Shown: positions 42,940 to 52,065, counted from the first letter of the stretch. The stretch: 64,000 bases of DNA from Streptomyces exfoliatus (GCF_000725545.1 NZ_JNZP01000015.1:310001-374000); one strand, 5' to 3'. Notes: generated from the letters alone by a model not told the origin. Translations and numbers: made by a program.

Positions 42940-43662
42940 TTACGCGAGCCAGTGCGCCAGATAGGCGTGGAGCAGATGGCGGGTCTCGTCGATCAGCGCC
43001 GGATCCCCGGCGGGATCCGTACGGAAGGCGAGCCGGACGAGGGCGTCGGCGGTCTCGACCCCGACCAGGACCTTCCGCCTCAGGTCGTCGTCGGCGGGAC
43101 GGCTCAGATGAGTGGCGAGGAGGGCGCAGAGCCGTTCGGCGACCTGCCGGTTGGGGTCCTCGGCGAGGCTCCCCGCGGAAGTCCCACCGCCCTCCTCTCC
43201 GCCCCCTTCCCCGTCGTCCCCTCCGCCACCGTCCCCATCGCCCTCGCCCGCGCTCTCGCCGGACGCGGTGGCGGGGACCCCGAAGTCGACGAGCGCGAAG
43301 CCCGGGACGGTCCGCTTCATCGCGATGAACTCGTCCAGGACGCTGTCGATGGCCCCGTAGGCGTCGAGGAGCGGCGCGGCGGCCAGGCGGTCGGAGACCC
43401 GCCGGGCGTACTCGTCGAGGTTGCGGTGCGCGAGGGCGGCGACCATCGCCCGCTTGTTGCCGAAGAAGCGGTAGACGGAGCCGATGGGTACGCCGGCGCG
43501 GCTCGCGACGGCTCGGGTGCTCAGCTGCTCGTATCCGGTCTCGTCGAGCAGTTCGGCACATGCGTCGAGGATCCGGGCGAGCCGTTCGGCGCTGCGCTGC
43601 TGGACGGGAGTACGGCGGAGCGAGGGCGGGGCCTGCGGGCGGGTCTGGGGCACGGGAACCAT
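42940..43662 (-). CDS. TetR-family regulator with an acidic glycine-rich insert
   Basis: 240 residues. The helix-turn-helix is at about 25-72 (LSTRAVASRAGVPIGSVYRFFGNK). The C-terminal domain is of the TetR_C type with FIAMKRTVPGFALVDFG, interrupted by a low-complexity stretch of about 38 residues (131-168) built from Gly, Glu, Asp and Ser, and then continues normally to HAYLAHWLA. The insert probably forms a flexible loop. The neighbouring molybdopterin oxidoreductase is the likely target. Confidence 0.85.
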   Translation of the reverse strand: MVPVPQTRPQAPPSLRRTPVQQRSAERLARILDACAELLDETGYEQLSTRAVASRAGVPIGSVYRFFGNKRAMVAALAHRNLDEYARRVSDRLAAAPLLDAYGAIDSVLDEFIAMKRTVPGFALVDFGVPATASGESAGEGDGDGGGGDDGEGGGEEGGGTSAGSLAEDPNRQVAERLCALLATHLSRPADDDLRRKVLVGVETADALVRLAFRTDPAGDPALIDETRHLLHAYLAHWLA

Positions 43663-43799
43663 GATGCCGCTCCGGTCGGGCTCGGGCGATCGGCGGGCGA
43701 GGGCGACCGGTGCGGCCTCGGATGTGGGAGCGGCCGTCGGCGGGGCGGCCGCGTGGCGGAGCTGCCGGGCGGCGGGCGGCGGGCGGCGGGCGGCGGGCT

Positions 43800-44852
43800 C
43801 TAGTGGGCGACGAGATAGCCGACGGCGATGGGAAGGAGCGAGTGCGCGAAGGAGGTGAGAGGGGTGGTGAGTGTGCGGTTCAGGAGGCGCAGGGCGCCCG
43901 CGCAGAGTCCGTAGCAGGCGGCGGCGAGGGCGACGACGGCGAGGAGGCCGAGCGTGGCGGTGGGGGTCGGACCGAGGGGTGAGGTCTGCAGGGCGGTGAT
44001 CCAGCGGGGGTTGTCGGAGAGGCCGTCGTAGGCGGTGGAGCCGAGCAGGACGCAGACCGTGGCGACGAGGCCGGGGGTCTGCGGGGTGGCGTCGAGGCCG
44101 TGGAAGGGGGAGCGCAGGACGAGGCGGCCGTCGGCGCGGCGGCCGAGCGGGGAGAGACGGGCGAGAAGGGAGGAGTACACCTCAAAGGGGTCGGCGTGGG
44201 CGAACCACCGGTCGCCGTGGCGGGCGGCGCCGAGGAGCTGGACGCCGACATGGACGGCGAGCGCGGCCAGGAGGGTGGAGGAGGAGGTGTTGCGGGGGAC
44301 GACGAGTTCGAGCCAGGTGAAGAGGAGGAGCCCGGCGGCGGCGGGACGGATGCCGACTGCGGCGGGCACGGGGCGGGGGCTCCGGGGCGGGTGAAGGGAA
44401 AGGAGGGCGCGCAGCGGGTTGAGGAGGCGCCAGACGGGGCCGAGGAGGAGGGAGGCGGGGACGAGCCCGACCCAGAGCAGGACGTAGAGGGCGCCGGGCG
44501 CGGGGTTGCGGTCCGGGTCGTCGGGGCCGAGGAGGAGGTGGAGGAGGAAGAGCAGGGCGGCGGCTGAGCCGAGGAGGCGGAGTGCGGTGCGGAGGGCCGG
44601 GGCGTCGGCCGCCCGCTGGAGGGCGGCGGGCAGCGGGCGGCCGGCAAGGTCGCCCCTGAAGCGGGAGGAGGACCAGAGCAGCCCGAGGGCGAGGAAGGAG
44701 ACGAGGAGTGCCGCGAAGGCGCCGGCGTAGGCGTAGAAGGGCGAGAGGGGGAGGTCGTGCCGGGAGCCCACGCCGTGGGCGAGCGGAAGTCCGGGCGCGG
44801 GCGCGGGGGCGGCGGCGTGGAGGGCGGCGTAGGCGGCGTGGAGGGCGGTCAC
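43800..44852 (-). CDS. Polytopic membrane protein, last gene of the beta-helix operon
   Basis: 350 residues from GTG 44852, overlapping the lipoprotein gene by 4 bp. About eight hydrophobic helices are visible (approximately 40-62, 90-108, 120-140, 170-188, 195-210, 262-278, 300-325, 335-350). Between helices there is a conserved-looking HGDRWFAHADPFEVYSSLLARLSPLGRR segment facing one side. I do not recognise a family. Its fixed place after a cupredoxin-like lipoprotein suggests electron or metal handling at the membrane, or support of surface display. No transporter motif is seen. Confidence 0.78.
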   Translation of the reverse strand: MTALHAAYAALHAAAPAPAPGLPLAHGVGSRHDLPLSPFYAYAGAFAALLVSFLALGLLWSSSRFRGDLAGRPLPAALQRAADAPALRTALRLLGSAAALLFLLHLLLGPDDPDRNPAPGALYVLLWVGLVPASLLLGPVWRLLNPLRALLSLHPPRSPRPVPAAVGIRPAAAGLLLFTWLELVVPRNTSSSTLLAALAVHVGVQLLGAARHGDRWFAHADPFEVYSSLLARLSPLGRRADGRLVLRSPFHGLDATPQTPGLVATVCVLLGSTAYDGLSDNPRWITALQTSPLGPTPTATLGLLAVVALAAACYGLCAGALRLLNRTLTTPLTSFAHSLLPIAVGYLVAH

Positions 44853-45745
44853 CGGACGACGAGTTGGGTCAGCACCAGGCCCGATTCATGGGTCTCCACC
44901 TCGAAGAGGCCGGTGCGGTCCGTGGTGAGGGTGAGGGTCGCGGGCGTTCCGGGAGAGAGCGGCAGCTCGCGGTCGTAGCCGTGCACATGAAGGGTGTCGG
45001 CGCGGTCGCTCGTGACACGGAGGGTGAGGTGCTCGCCCTTCTTCAACTCGATGCGGGAAGGGGGTGGCGAGACGGTCGTTCCGGTGATGGTGAGGGCGAG
45101 GGTGACGGTCCGGCCGGGGCCGGGTGCGCGGGACCCGGTCGGACGGGGACTCACGGGCGCGGAGGAAGGGGAGGGCGCGGAGGCGGAGGGAGGAGAGGTG
45201 GAGGGTGCGGGGGTGGCGGAGGCGGGGGCCGGCGAGGTGGGCGGGGACGAGGCGGGGGTGGCGTCCAGGCGGACCGTGGTCTGGACGGGGGCGCCGGCGG
45301 CGGCCCAGACCGTGTGGTCGTCCGCGTGGAGCCGGACGGTCAGGGTGCGGCCCCCCGCCGGCACGTACCCCCAGGGGCCGTACACGCGGGCGGTTTCCCG
45401 GCCGTCGACCAGGAGTCGGGCGTGGCCACGGCCCGGGAGGGCCGCGCCGCCGGTGCTCTCGGGGGTGAACCGGAACCTCTCCACCGTGAGGTGGATGTTC
45501 CAGCCGCCCTCGCTGTCGGGGCGGGCCTCGGCCCGGACGGTGGGCGCGTCCGCCGCCGGGAGTTCCCTGAGCCGGTGCCCGCCCTCGTCCCGGGCAGTGA
45601 GCAGGGTGCCGCTGCTGCCGGTGGCCTCCTCGTGGCTGGTCCCGGGCTTGTGGTGGGTGGTGGCCCGGCCGCCGCAGCCCACGAGGGCGAGGACGGCGAC
45701 GGCCAGGACCACCATCAGGGGCGCGACGGCGCGAGGCCGCGTCAT
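44849..45745 (-). CDS. Lipoprotein with a cupredoxin-like C-terminal domain
   Basis: 298 residues. The signal peptide ends in the lipobox LVGC with Cys24, so the protein is lipid-anchored outside the cell. An N-terminal beta-rich domain (about 60-165) is joined by a roughly 40-residue Ser/Thr/Ala/Pro linker to a cupredoxin-like domain (about 215-298) with ELKKGEHLTLRVTSDRADTLHVHGYD and FEVETHESGLVLTQLVV. His residues in HVHG and ETHE could bind copper, but the usual cysteine ligand is missing. It overlaps both neighbours by 4 bp, so all three are made together. Confidence 0.82.
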   Translation of the reverse strand: MTRPRAVAPLMVVLAVAVLALVGCGGRATTHHKPGTSHEEATGSSGTLLTARDEGGHRLRELPAADAPTVRAEARPDSEGGWNIHLTVERFRFTPESTGGAALPGRGHARLLVDGRETARVYGPWGYVPAGGRTLTVRLHADDHTVWAAAGAPVQTTVRLDATPASSPPTSPAPASATPAPSTSPPSASAPSPSSAPVSPRPTGSRAPGPGRTVTLALTITGTTVSPPPSRIELKKGEHLTLRVTSDRADTLHVHGYDRELPLSPGTPATLTLTTDRTGLFEVETHESGLVLTQLVVR

Positions 45746-47820
45746 GCCGCCTCCTCCCCGTGCGCGGGTACGGCATCGGTACGCGGGGCTGCCGCCGTCT
45801 CCGGTTCCGGGGAACCGGGTCCGCGGCCTCCCGCCGCCACCACCGCCCACAGGACCCAGACGACGCCGAGGAGGAGGCGGAGCCAGGCCGGGCTCACGGG
45901 GATGCCCGGGATCATCAGGAGCGCCTTGTCGAAGGCGTCGAGCAGGGTGAGGGCGCCGAGGGCCACGGTGGTCCAGGCGAGGACGGGGCGGCCGGGGCGC
46001 AGGGCGAGGCCGAGGAGGGTCCACCAGGCGCCGGTGAGGAGGAGCGCGAGGGCCGGGACCGCGGTGGGCGTGAGGGCGAGGGTGGAGCCGGCGACGTCGA
46101 GGGCCAGGCCCGCGAGGCCGAGGAGGGTGGCCGCTCCCGCGAGCCGGCTGTCGCGCAGTCGGCGCCACCAGAGGGCGAGGCCGGCCAGGGCGAGGACGAG
46201 GGCGCCGCCGAGGGCGAGTTGGGTCTCGACGCGCTGGAGGCCACGGGAGCCGTACCAGTCGCAGCCGGTGGGGAGGCGGCGCGCCTGGACGTCGTAGTCG
46301 GCGCAGACGAGGAGCTGGGCGAGTTTGACGGGTTCGCCGATGAGCCGGTCGGTGTTCCCTGAGACGTCGCCGCGGTTCGGTCCGCAGGCGGGGAGGGCGC
46401 CGGGGGTGGCGGCGCCGGTGTCGGACTGCCAGCAGTTGCCGCTGCCCTGGCCGTCCCACCACACGTCGCTGCGGTTGGGGCGGGCGGTGCCGGCCCTGTC
46501 GACGCCGAGGTGGTTGCCGGCGTAGCGGTTGCGGTGGGAGGTGTCGGTCTGTTTGTCCCAGGCGGATTCGCCGCGGATGAAGGCGGGGACGGCGCTCAGG
46601 AAGAAGGCGGAGCGCTGGTGGCCGTAGATCCAGTTGTCCTCGTAGAGGTTCCAGTTGCCGCCCGCGGTGATGATGCCGGTGCCGGGAGGCATGGAGATCT
46701 GGGGGCAGACGACGCCCTGTTCGTAGCCGCGTTCGACGGGCGGTCTGGCGCAGGTGCCGTCGGCGACGTAGGGGTAGTAGTTCTGGTTGTTGTCGTGGAT
46801 GAGGTTGCGTTCGAACTTCGCGTGGTTCTGCGGGAGTCCGGGGTGGCCGGGGAAGGCGGAGTCCATGGAGGCGCCGCCCATGTTGTGGTCGAACTCGTTG
46901 TCGTGGACCCAGACGGAGTCTCCGGCGGTGCCGGAGTAGCCGACCATGTTGTGATGGCTGCGGCAGCCGGTGATCTCGATGGAGTAGCGGGGGACGTCGT
47001 AGCCGCGGCCGTCGTTGATGTTCGAGGCAGAGCCGGGGTAGATGCCGGAGTCGCCGTTGCCGTAGGACTCGCAGTTCTTGTAGAGGCCGTGGTCGGAGGC
47101 GAAGGTGAGGAAGCCGTACTCGTCGTTCCAGCGGGTGAGGACGTCGTCGATGACGAAGCCGTCGGCGGCCAGGACGTACAGCGAGTTGAAGGTGGTGCGC
47201 TGGGCGGTGAAGTTGCGGAAGTAGACGCCGTCGGAGCCGTCGGCGCGCAGCGCGTTGAGTTTCCGGTACCTGGCGTCGATGACGACGTCGAGGCGGGAGG
47301 CTCCGGTGCCTTCTATCTGGAGGTTCTTCTTGCCGAGGATGGCGACGAGGTTCTGGTTGTGGGGGCACTGCCGCTGCTGCTCGTAGCTGAGGATCTGGTA
47401 ACCCAGCGCGGACTGCGGGGCCTTGAGGGTGGCGCAGGCCCCGGTGGGCGGGGGCAGTGAGGGCTCCTCCTCGTAGAGGCCGGGGAGGATCGCGATGGTG
47501 AGGCCGGGCCGGTCGACGGCGTCGACGGCCTGCTGGAGGTGGCGGTAGCCGTTCCGGGCGCAGCGCTCGTAGAGGGTGAGGTTGCGGGCCTTGAGGGCGG
47601 CGGGGTAGCCGGAGATCCGGCGCTCGAAGGCGGCGCGGTCGGTCTTGCAGACGAGCAGGTCGGGTTCTCCGGTGCGGAGCTTCGGCACGCTGCCGGAGCC
47701 GTCGGGGAAGGAGACGGGCCGTTCCTCGTGGGCTTGGGCCACGGGGGCGGTGAGCAGGGCCGCGGCGAGTGCCGCCAGCACGACCGTGAGCGCGAGGACG
47801 AGCCTTCGGGTCCAGGACAT
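45742..47820 (-). CDS. Right-handed beta-helix surface protein with C-terminal membrane domain
   Basis: 692 residues from ATG 47820; upstream in-frame codons are rejected because this Met starts a clear signal peptide (residues 1-30, ending VAQA). Residues about 95-490 form parallel beta-helix rungs with many Asn and Asp turns (FRNFTAQRTTFNSLYV, YKNCESYGNGDSGIYPGS, VHDNEFDHNMGG), as in NosD-type carbohydrate-binding or surface-repair folds. Cysteines are spread along it. About five hydrophobic helices follow at 531-663, so the helix is held on the outer face of the membrane. It is the first gene of the three-gene operon. Confidence 0.85.
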   Translation of the reverse strand: MSWTRRLVLALTVVLAALAAALLTAPVAQAHEERPVSFPDGSGSVPKLRTGEPDLLVCKTDRAAFERRISGYPAALKARNLTLYERCARNGYRHLQQAVDAVDRPGLTIAILPGLYEEEPSLPPPTGACATLKAPQSALGYQILSYEQQRQCPHNQNLVAILGKKNLQIEGTGASRLDVVIDARYRKLNALRADGSDGVYFRNFTAQRTTFNSLYVLAADGFVIDDVLTRWNDEYGFLTFASDHGLYKNCESYGNGDSGIYPGSASNINDGRGYDVPRYSIEITGCRSHHNMVGYSGTAGDSVWVHDNEFDHNMGGASMDSAFPGHPGLPQNHAKFERNLIHDNNQNYYPYVADGTCARPPVERGYEQGVVCPQISMPPGTGIITAGGNWNLYEDNWIYGHQRSAFFLSAVPAFIRGESAWDKQTDTSHRNRYAGNHLGVDRAGTARPNRSDVWWDGQGSGNCWQSDTGAATPGALPACGPNRGDVSGNTDRLIGEPVKLAQLLVCADYDVQARRLPTGCDWYGSRGLQRVETQLALGGALVLALAGLALWWRRLRDSRLAGAATLLGLAGLALDVAGSTLALTPTAVPALALLLTGAWWTLLGLALRPGRPVLAWTTVALGALTLLDAFDKALLMIPGIPVSPAWLRLLLGVVWVLWAVVAAGGRGPGSPEPETAAAPRTDAVPAHGEEAA

Positions 47821-47901
47821 GGGCGTGAGAGTAGAGCAATGTTCACCTTTTTTGACCCCCTCGTGCCGTGATCGATCGGAGGGGCTCGGGCGGGCACCCC
47901 G

Positions 47902-47943
47902 TTGACGTGAGCCGCGCGGAATCCTACGGTCAACCATAGGATT
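47902..47943 (+). promoter_or_regulatory. hmgA promoter with a long palindromic operator
   Basis: TTGACG (47902-47907) and TACGGT (47925-47930) are 17 bp apart. A 24-bp palindrome at 47920-47943 with AATCCTA and TAGGATT arms and an inner GGT/ACC pair overlaps the -10 box. The arrangement predicts repression, probably by the GntR-family protein encoded after hmgA. Confidence 0.7.
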
Positions 47944-47973
47944 CCCTCAGCGGGCTCAGGACAGGAGCGGTCG

Positions 47974-49296
47974 ATGACCACGGAGCAGGCCAGGAAGACG
48001 GCCGAGGCGCTCAGCTACAGCACCGGTTTCGGCAACGAGCACAGCTCGGAAGCGGTCCCCGGCGCACTGCCGCACGGCCGTAACTCGCCGCAGCGGGCGC
48101 CTCTCGGTCTCTACGCCGAGCAGCTCAGCGGCAGCGCCTTCACCGAACCCCGGGCCCACAACCGCCGCTCGTGGCTCTACCGGATCCGCCCGTCGGCCGC
48201 GCACCCGCCGTACACCCGGATCGACAACGGCGCGCTGCGCGGCGCCCCCTTCACCGAGACCGTGCCCGACCCGAACCGGCTGCGCTGGGACCCGCTGCCC
48301 GACCCGGCTCCGGGCACCGACTGGCTGGCCGGCCTGTGGACCCTCGGCGGCAACGGCGACGCGGCCCAGCGCTCCGGCATGGCCGTGCACCTCTACCACG
48401 CCAACGCCTCCATGGAGCGGGTCTTCGGCGACGCGGACGGCGAACTGCTCATCGTCCCGGAGCGCGGCGGGCTCCTCCTGCGCACCGAGCTCGGTCTGCT
48501 CGCCGCCCACCCCGGCGAGGTCGCGCTGATCCCGCGCGGGGTCCGCTTCCGCGTCGAGCTCCTCGAGGAGACGGCCCGCGGCTACGTCTGCGAGAACTAC
48601 GGCGCCCCGTTCCAGCTCCCGGACCTCGGCCCGATCGGCGCCAACGGCCTCGCCAACGCCCGTGACTTCCGGGCCCCGGTCGCCGCCTACGAGGACGTCG
48701 AGGGTCCGGTGGAGGTGGTCAACAAGTACTGCGGCAACCTGTGGTCGGCGACGTACGGCCACTCCCCGCTCGATGTCGTCGCCTGGCACGGCAACCACAC
48801 GCCGTACGTCTACGACCTGCACCGTTTCAACGTCATCGGGACCATCTCCTACGACCACCCCGACCCGTCGATCTTCACGGTCCTCACCTCGCCCTCGGAC
48901 ACCCCGGGCCTCGCGAGCGTGGACTTCGTGGTCTTCGCGCCCCGCTGGCTGGTCGGCGAGGACACCTTCCGTCCGCCGTACTTCCACCGCAACGTGATGA
49001 GCGAGTACATGGGCCTGATCGAGGGCGCGTACGACGCCAAGACGGCCGGAAAGGGCGGTTTCGTTCCGGGCGGCGGCTCGCTGCACAACATGATGTCCGC
49101 GCACGGTCCCGACCGGGAGACCTTCGACAAGGCCAGCGCGGCCGAGCTTCGACCGCAGCGGATCGACGACGGCCTGGCCTTCATGTTCGAGACACGCTGG
49201 CCGGTGACGGCCACCCCGCAGGCGGCGGACGCCGACCATCTGCAGAAGGGGTACGACGACGTATGGCAGGGTCTTGAGCGCCACTTCCGGCCGTAG
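47974..49296 (+). CDS. hmgA: Homogentisate 1,2-dioxygenase
   Basis: 440 residues, the usual length. Iron ligands match the human enzyme by spacing: His338 and Glu344 in [11 protein letters not shown] and His377 in AHGPD. The N-terminal [17 protein letters not shown] and the [14 protein letters not shown] loop are also conserved. It opens the ring of homogentisate to maleylacetoacetate in tyrosine and phenylalanine breakdown. The next enzymes of the pathway are not in the window. A strong palindrome overlaps its promoter and a GntR gene follows 40 bp after the stop. Confidence 0.97.
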   Translation: MTTEQARKTAEALSYSTGFGNEHSSEAVPGALPHGRNSPQRAPLGLYAEQLSGSAFTEPRAHNRRSWLYRIRPSAAHPPYTRIDNGALRGAPFTETVPDPNRLRWDPLPDPAPGTDWLAGLWTLGGNGDAAQRSGMAVHLYHANASMERVFGDADGELLIVPERGGLLLRTELGLLAAHPGEVALIPRGVRFRVELLEETARGYVCENYGAPFQLPDLGPIGANGLANARDFRAPVAAYEDVEGPVEVVNKYCGNLWSATYGHSPLDVVAWHGNHTPYVYDLHRFNVIGTISYDHPDPSIFTVLTSPSDTPGLASVDFVVFAPRWLVGEDTFRPPYFHRNVMSEYMGLIEGAYDAKTAGKGGFVPGGGSLHNMMSAHGPDRETFDKASAAELRPQRIDDGLAFMFETRWPVTATPQAADADHLQKGYDDVWQGLERHFRP

Positions 49297-49336
49297 AGTC
49301 GCGGCCGTAAGACCGTAGCCTTCGTACGGAGAAACC

Positions 49337-50086
49337 GTGACCGCCTTCGCTCCCGACTCGCTGGTCCTGAACCGCAAGCTGCCGCTCTGGTATCAGGTCT
49401 CACAGTCGCTGCGCGCCTCGATACTGGGCCGCACGCCCGACGCCTCCCTGCGGCTGCCCACCGAGGAGCAGCTCGCGACGCACTACGGCGTGAGCGTGCT
49501 CACGATGCGCCAGGCCCTCAAGGAGCTGGAGGAGGAGGGCCTGATCAGCCGGCACCGGCGGCGCGGCACCTTCATCGAGCCGGGCGCCCGGCGCTCCACC
49601 CCGCGCCGGCTGCTCGGCTCGATCGACGCGATCGTGGCCCAGCAGTCGGGCGAGCGGACGACGGTCCTCGGGCACGGCACCGCGCCGGTGCCGGGTGAGC
49701 TCGCGGAGTACTTCCCCGACGTGACGGAGGTCGTGGCGTACCGGCGGCTGCGCCGCGACGGGGAGAGCGGCGAGCCGACGAACTGGGCGGAGAACGCGGT
49801 GCGCCCCGAGCTCGCCGCCGCGATCGACCCGGCCGATCTGGAGCGCTGGCCGATGACGAAGGTGCTGCGGGACGTCGTCGGGGTGCGGATCAGCCGCATC
49901 ACGGACACGGTCGAGGCGCGCCTCGCCGACCCGGAGACGGCGGCGCTGCTCCAGGTCCCGCTGCTCTCGCCGATCCTCCACTACACCGGTGTGACCTACG
50001 ACGAGGACGGCCGGGTCGTCGACGTGGCCCGCATCCGCTACCGCGGCGACCGCTTCTCCTTCACGGTGACGGTGGAAGCCCAGTAG
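49337..50086 (+). CDS. GntR-family regulator with UTRA domain
   Basis: 249 residues from GTG 49337, with TACGGAGA upstream. The winged helix is at about 15-80 (LPTEEQLATHYGVSVLTMRQALKELEEEGLI), and residues 95-249 form a UTRA/HutC-type effector domain of antiparallel strands. UTRA proteins bind small acids or sugars. Downstream of hmgA and next to an unexplained palindrome in the hmgA promoter, it is a good candidate for the repressor of homogentisate catabolism, with homogentisate or a downstream acid as inducer. This is inferred from position. Confidence 0.88.
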   Translation: MTAFAPDSLVLNRKLPLWYQVSQSLRASILGRTPDASLRLPTEEQLATHYGVSVLTMRQALKELEEEGLISRHRRRGTFIEPGARRSTPRRLLGSIDAIVAQQSGERTTVLGHGTAPVPGELAEYFPDVTEVVAYRRLRRDGESGEPTNWAENAVRPELAAAIDPADLERWPMTKVLRDVVGVRISRITDTVEARLADPETAALLQVPLLSPILHYTGVTYDEDGRVVDVARIRYRGDRFSFTVTVEAQ

Positions 50087-50134
50087 GCGCTGGAAGCCCA
50101 GGAGGAAGGTGGAGACCTCCCGGCGGGCGGTCGT

Positions 50135-50140
50135 TAGCAT
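50135..50140 (+). promoter_or_regulatory. Probable -10 box of a leaderless promoter
   Basis: TAGCAT is followed by 7 nt and the GTG at 50148, with no ribosome site. It favours this start for the following gene. Confidence 0.5.
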
Positions 50141-50147
50141 GCGGGGC

Positions 50148-51353
50148 GTGACGGATTCCCCCGGAGCGGACGACGGCGACCTGCCCCTCCTCGACGAACT
50201 CATGCCGTGGTCCGTCGCCCCGCTGCGGTTCGGCCGCTCGTGGATCGCGGCGCCGGACGCGCGGACGCTGCGGTCCCGCTGGGACCGTGTCATGGCCGCC
50301 GAGGGGGCCGAGCGGGAGGCGCTGTTCCGGCCCAGCCGGGCGCGGACCGCGGCGAGTGCGGTGGCCGCGCTGCCGGGGCAGCGGACCGGGACCGTCCGCT
50401 GGTCCCGCGAGTCGGGTCCTTGCCCCGACCCCGTACGGGTCGCGCGGGGGCCGTTCGACGAGCAGTGGCTGCTGCCCGACCACCGGCTGATCGACACCGC
50501 GCGCCCCGAGCTGTGGCGGGTGCTCGGGGAGCCGCAGCTCTTCGCCGTCGAGCAGGGGTACGTGCCGGGGGCGGCGGGGCCCGCCCTGCTGGTGACGGCC
50601 GTGCTGCCGGAGGGGCGTTCACCCGCGGGCCGGCCGGGCCGGATCCGCCCGCTGTTCCGGCGCCCCGGGGGCCGGGAGCCCAACCTCGCGCCCGGCCTCC
50701 TCGACCACCTCGGGGAGCGGTACGGGCACGAGGTCGACGCCCTGGAGTGGCTCGCGTGGACGGTGGCGGCGGCCCGCCCCTCCCCCGCCGGGTGCCGGGT
50801 GCCGCTGCCCGGGGATCCGGAGGTGTGGGCGGCGGGCGTGGCGCTCGGCCGGGAGCTGACGGACGTCCAGGTGCGGGGCGCCGTGAGCGGCACGAAGCCG
50901 CGGCTGCCGGGCGGTCGCCGTCCCTATGTGCGGGCGGCGGTCCCGGCGCGGCCGGAGGCGATGACGTACGACGCCGGGGACGAGGCGCTGTGTCTGGACG
51001 GGGGCCGGATCTCGCCCGTACCGGAGGAGGCCTGGGAGTTCCGGGTGGGCGGGGCGCGGGTCCTGGAGCAGTGGTTCGCGCACCGGACGGCCCCCGCGGA
51101 GCCGGGTTCCCTGGAGGCGATCGGCCCCGCGACCTGGCCGCAGGAGTGGACCTCGGAGCTGCTCGACCTGATCACGGTGCTCGCGCTGCTGGGCGCCCGG
51201 GAGCCGGAGCGGGCCGCCTTCGCGGCGGGGGCGGCAGGCCGGGAGGAACTGCGTGCGGCGGGCGTCCTGCCCCCGCCGCCCGGGGCACGCCGTCCCGCGT
51301 CCGTTCTCGACCATCAGGAGGAGGGCCCCGAGGGGCAGTTCATGCTGCTGTGA
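50148..51353 (+). CDS. Type ISP restriction-modification-like protein, C-terminal domain only
   Basis: 401 residues from GTG 50148. The sequence LPLLDELMPWSVAPLRFGRSWIAAPD and the LRSRWDRVMAAEGAEREALFRPSRART, GPFDEQWLLPDHRLIDTARPELWRV segments match, in my memory, a Streptomyces group labelled as the C-terminal specificity domain of Type ISP enzymes. No helicase, nuclease or methyltransferase motif is present, so it cannot be a full restriction enzyme. It stands alone and may have another DNA-linked or unrelated role. Its end overlaps the convergent tetR by 14 bp. Confidence 0.75.
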   Translation: MTDSPGADDGDLPLLDELMPWSVAPLRFGRSWIAAPDARTLRSRWDRVMAAEGAEREALFRPSRARTAASAVAALPGQRTGTVRWSRESGPCPDPVRVARGPFDEQWLLPDHRLIDTARPELWRVLGEPQLFAVEQGYVPGAAGPALLVTAVLPEGRSPAGRPGRIRPLFRRPGGREPNLAPGLLDHLGERYGHEVDALEWLAWTVAAARPSPAGCRVPLPGDPEVWAAGVALGRELTDVQVRGAVSGTKPRLPGGRRPYVRAAVPARPEAMTYDAGDEALCLDGGRISPVPEEAWEFRVGGARVLEQWFAHRTAPAEPGSLEAIGPATWPQEWTSELLDLITVLALLGAREPERAAFAAGAAGREELRAAGVLPPPPGARRPASVLDHQEEGPEGQFMLL

Positions 51354-52065
51354 CGGGGGGTGCGAACGAGTCGAGGAGGCGAGCGATGCCCATGGCGAAG
51401 ATCTCGTCCGCGTCGACGGGGGCGGGGGCCTCGGCCAGCAGTCCGGCGAGGTGCGGGTACCGTCCGGTCGCCACCTGTCCCGCGAGGTAGGCGCCGCGCA
51501 CGGCCTGTTCCTCCTCCTCGGACCAGGGCAGTCCGCGGGCCCGCTCGGCCATGGCCTGTTCGTTGGCGACGGTGAGCATGACGGTGCCGTTGACCATGGC
51601 GATCAGCTGCATCTTCAGTCCGGCGGGGATGTCCAGGGGCGTGAGGCAGCCCAGACACCACTCCAGGAAGCGCAGGGCGTTGGGGCTGAAGCCGTAAGCG
51701 GTGGTCATCACCCGGGCGAGCCAGGGGTGCCGGTACATGATCGCGCGGCCCTGGTGGGCGATCGCGGTCATGTCGGCGCGCCAGTCGCCGCTGGGTTCCC
51801 CGGGGAACTCGTACTCGCCGCTGACCGCGTCGACCATCAGCTCGTACAGGTCCTCCTTGCGGGGGACGTAGTTGTAGAGCGACATGGTGCCGCAGCCGAG
51901 TTCGGCGGCGATGCGGCGCATGGAGACGGCGTCGATGCCGTCCGCGTCCGCGATGCGCACGGCGACGGCCACGATGTCGGTCCTGCTGTACGCCGGCTTG
52001 GGGCCTCGGCCCGCGCGCTCGGGGCGCGCCCAGATCACTTCCGGTTCGGCCGTTCGGCCCGTCAT
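51340..52065 (-). CDS. TetR-family regulator of the DrrAB-type exporter
   Basis: 241 residues. An N-terminal extension of about 28 residues precedes the helix-turn-helix (VSMRRIAAELGCGTMSLYNYVPRKEDLYELM), and a TetR_C-type effector domain follows. It is divergent from the ABC transporter genes. Two closely related 17-bp operators (52093-52109 and 52136-52152) lie at the exporter promoter, and the first also lies 28 bp from this gene's start. It should repress the exporter until a drug-like ligand binds. Confidence 0.9.
   Translation of the reverse strand: MTGRTAEPEVIWARPERAGRGPKPAYSRTDIVAVAVRIADADGIDAVSMRRIAAELGCGTMSLYNYVPRKEDLYELMVDAVSGEYEFPGEPSGDWRADMTAIAHQGRAIMYRHPWLARVMTTAYGFSPNALRFLEWCLGCLTPLDIPAGLKMQLIAMVNGTVMLTVANEQAMAERARGLPWSEEEEQAVRGAYLAGQVATGRYPHLAGLLAEAPAPVDADEIFAMGIARLLDSFAPPVTAA

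Noticed and set aside
44849..47839. A 996-codon minus-strand frame that joins the lipoprotein to a frame-shifted reading of the beta-helix gene
   Set aside because: The N-terminal two thirds are Arg/Pro-rich nonsense; the beta-helix protein is read in another frame with a clear signal peptide.
50148..51353. Complete restriction-modification system
   Set aside because: No nuclease, helicase or methyltransferase motif exists in the protein or in its neighbours.
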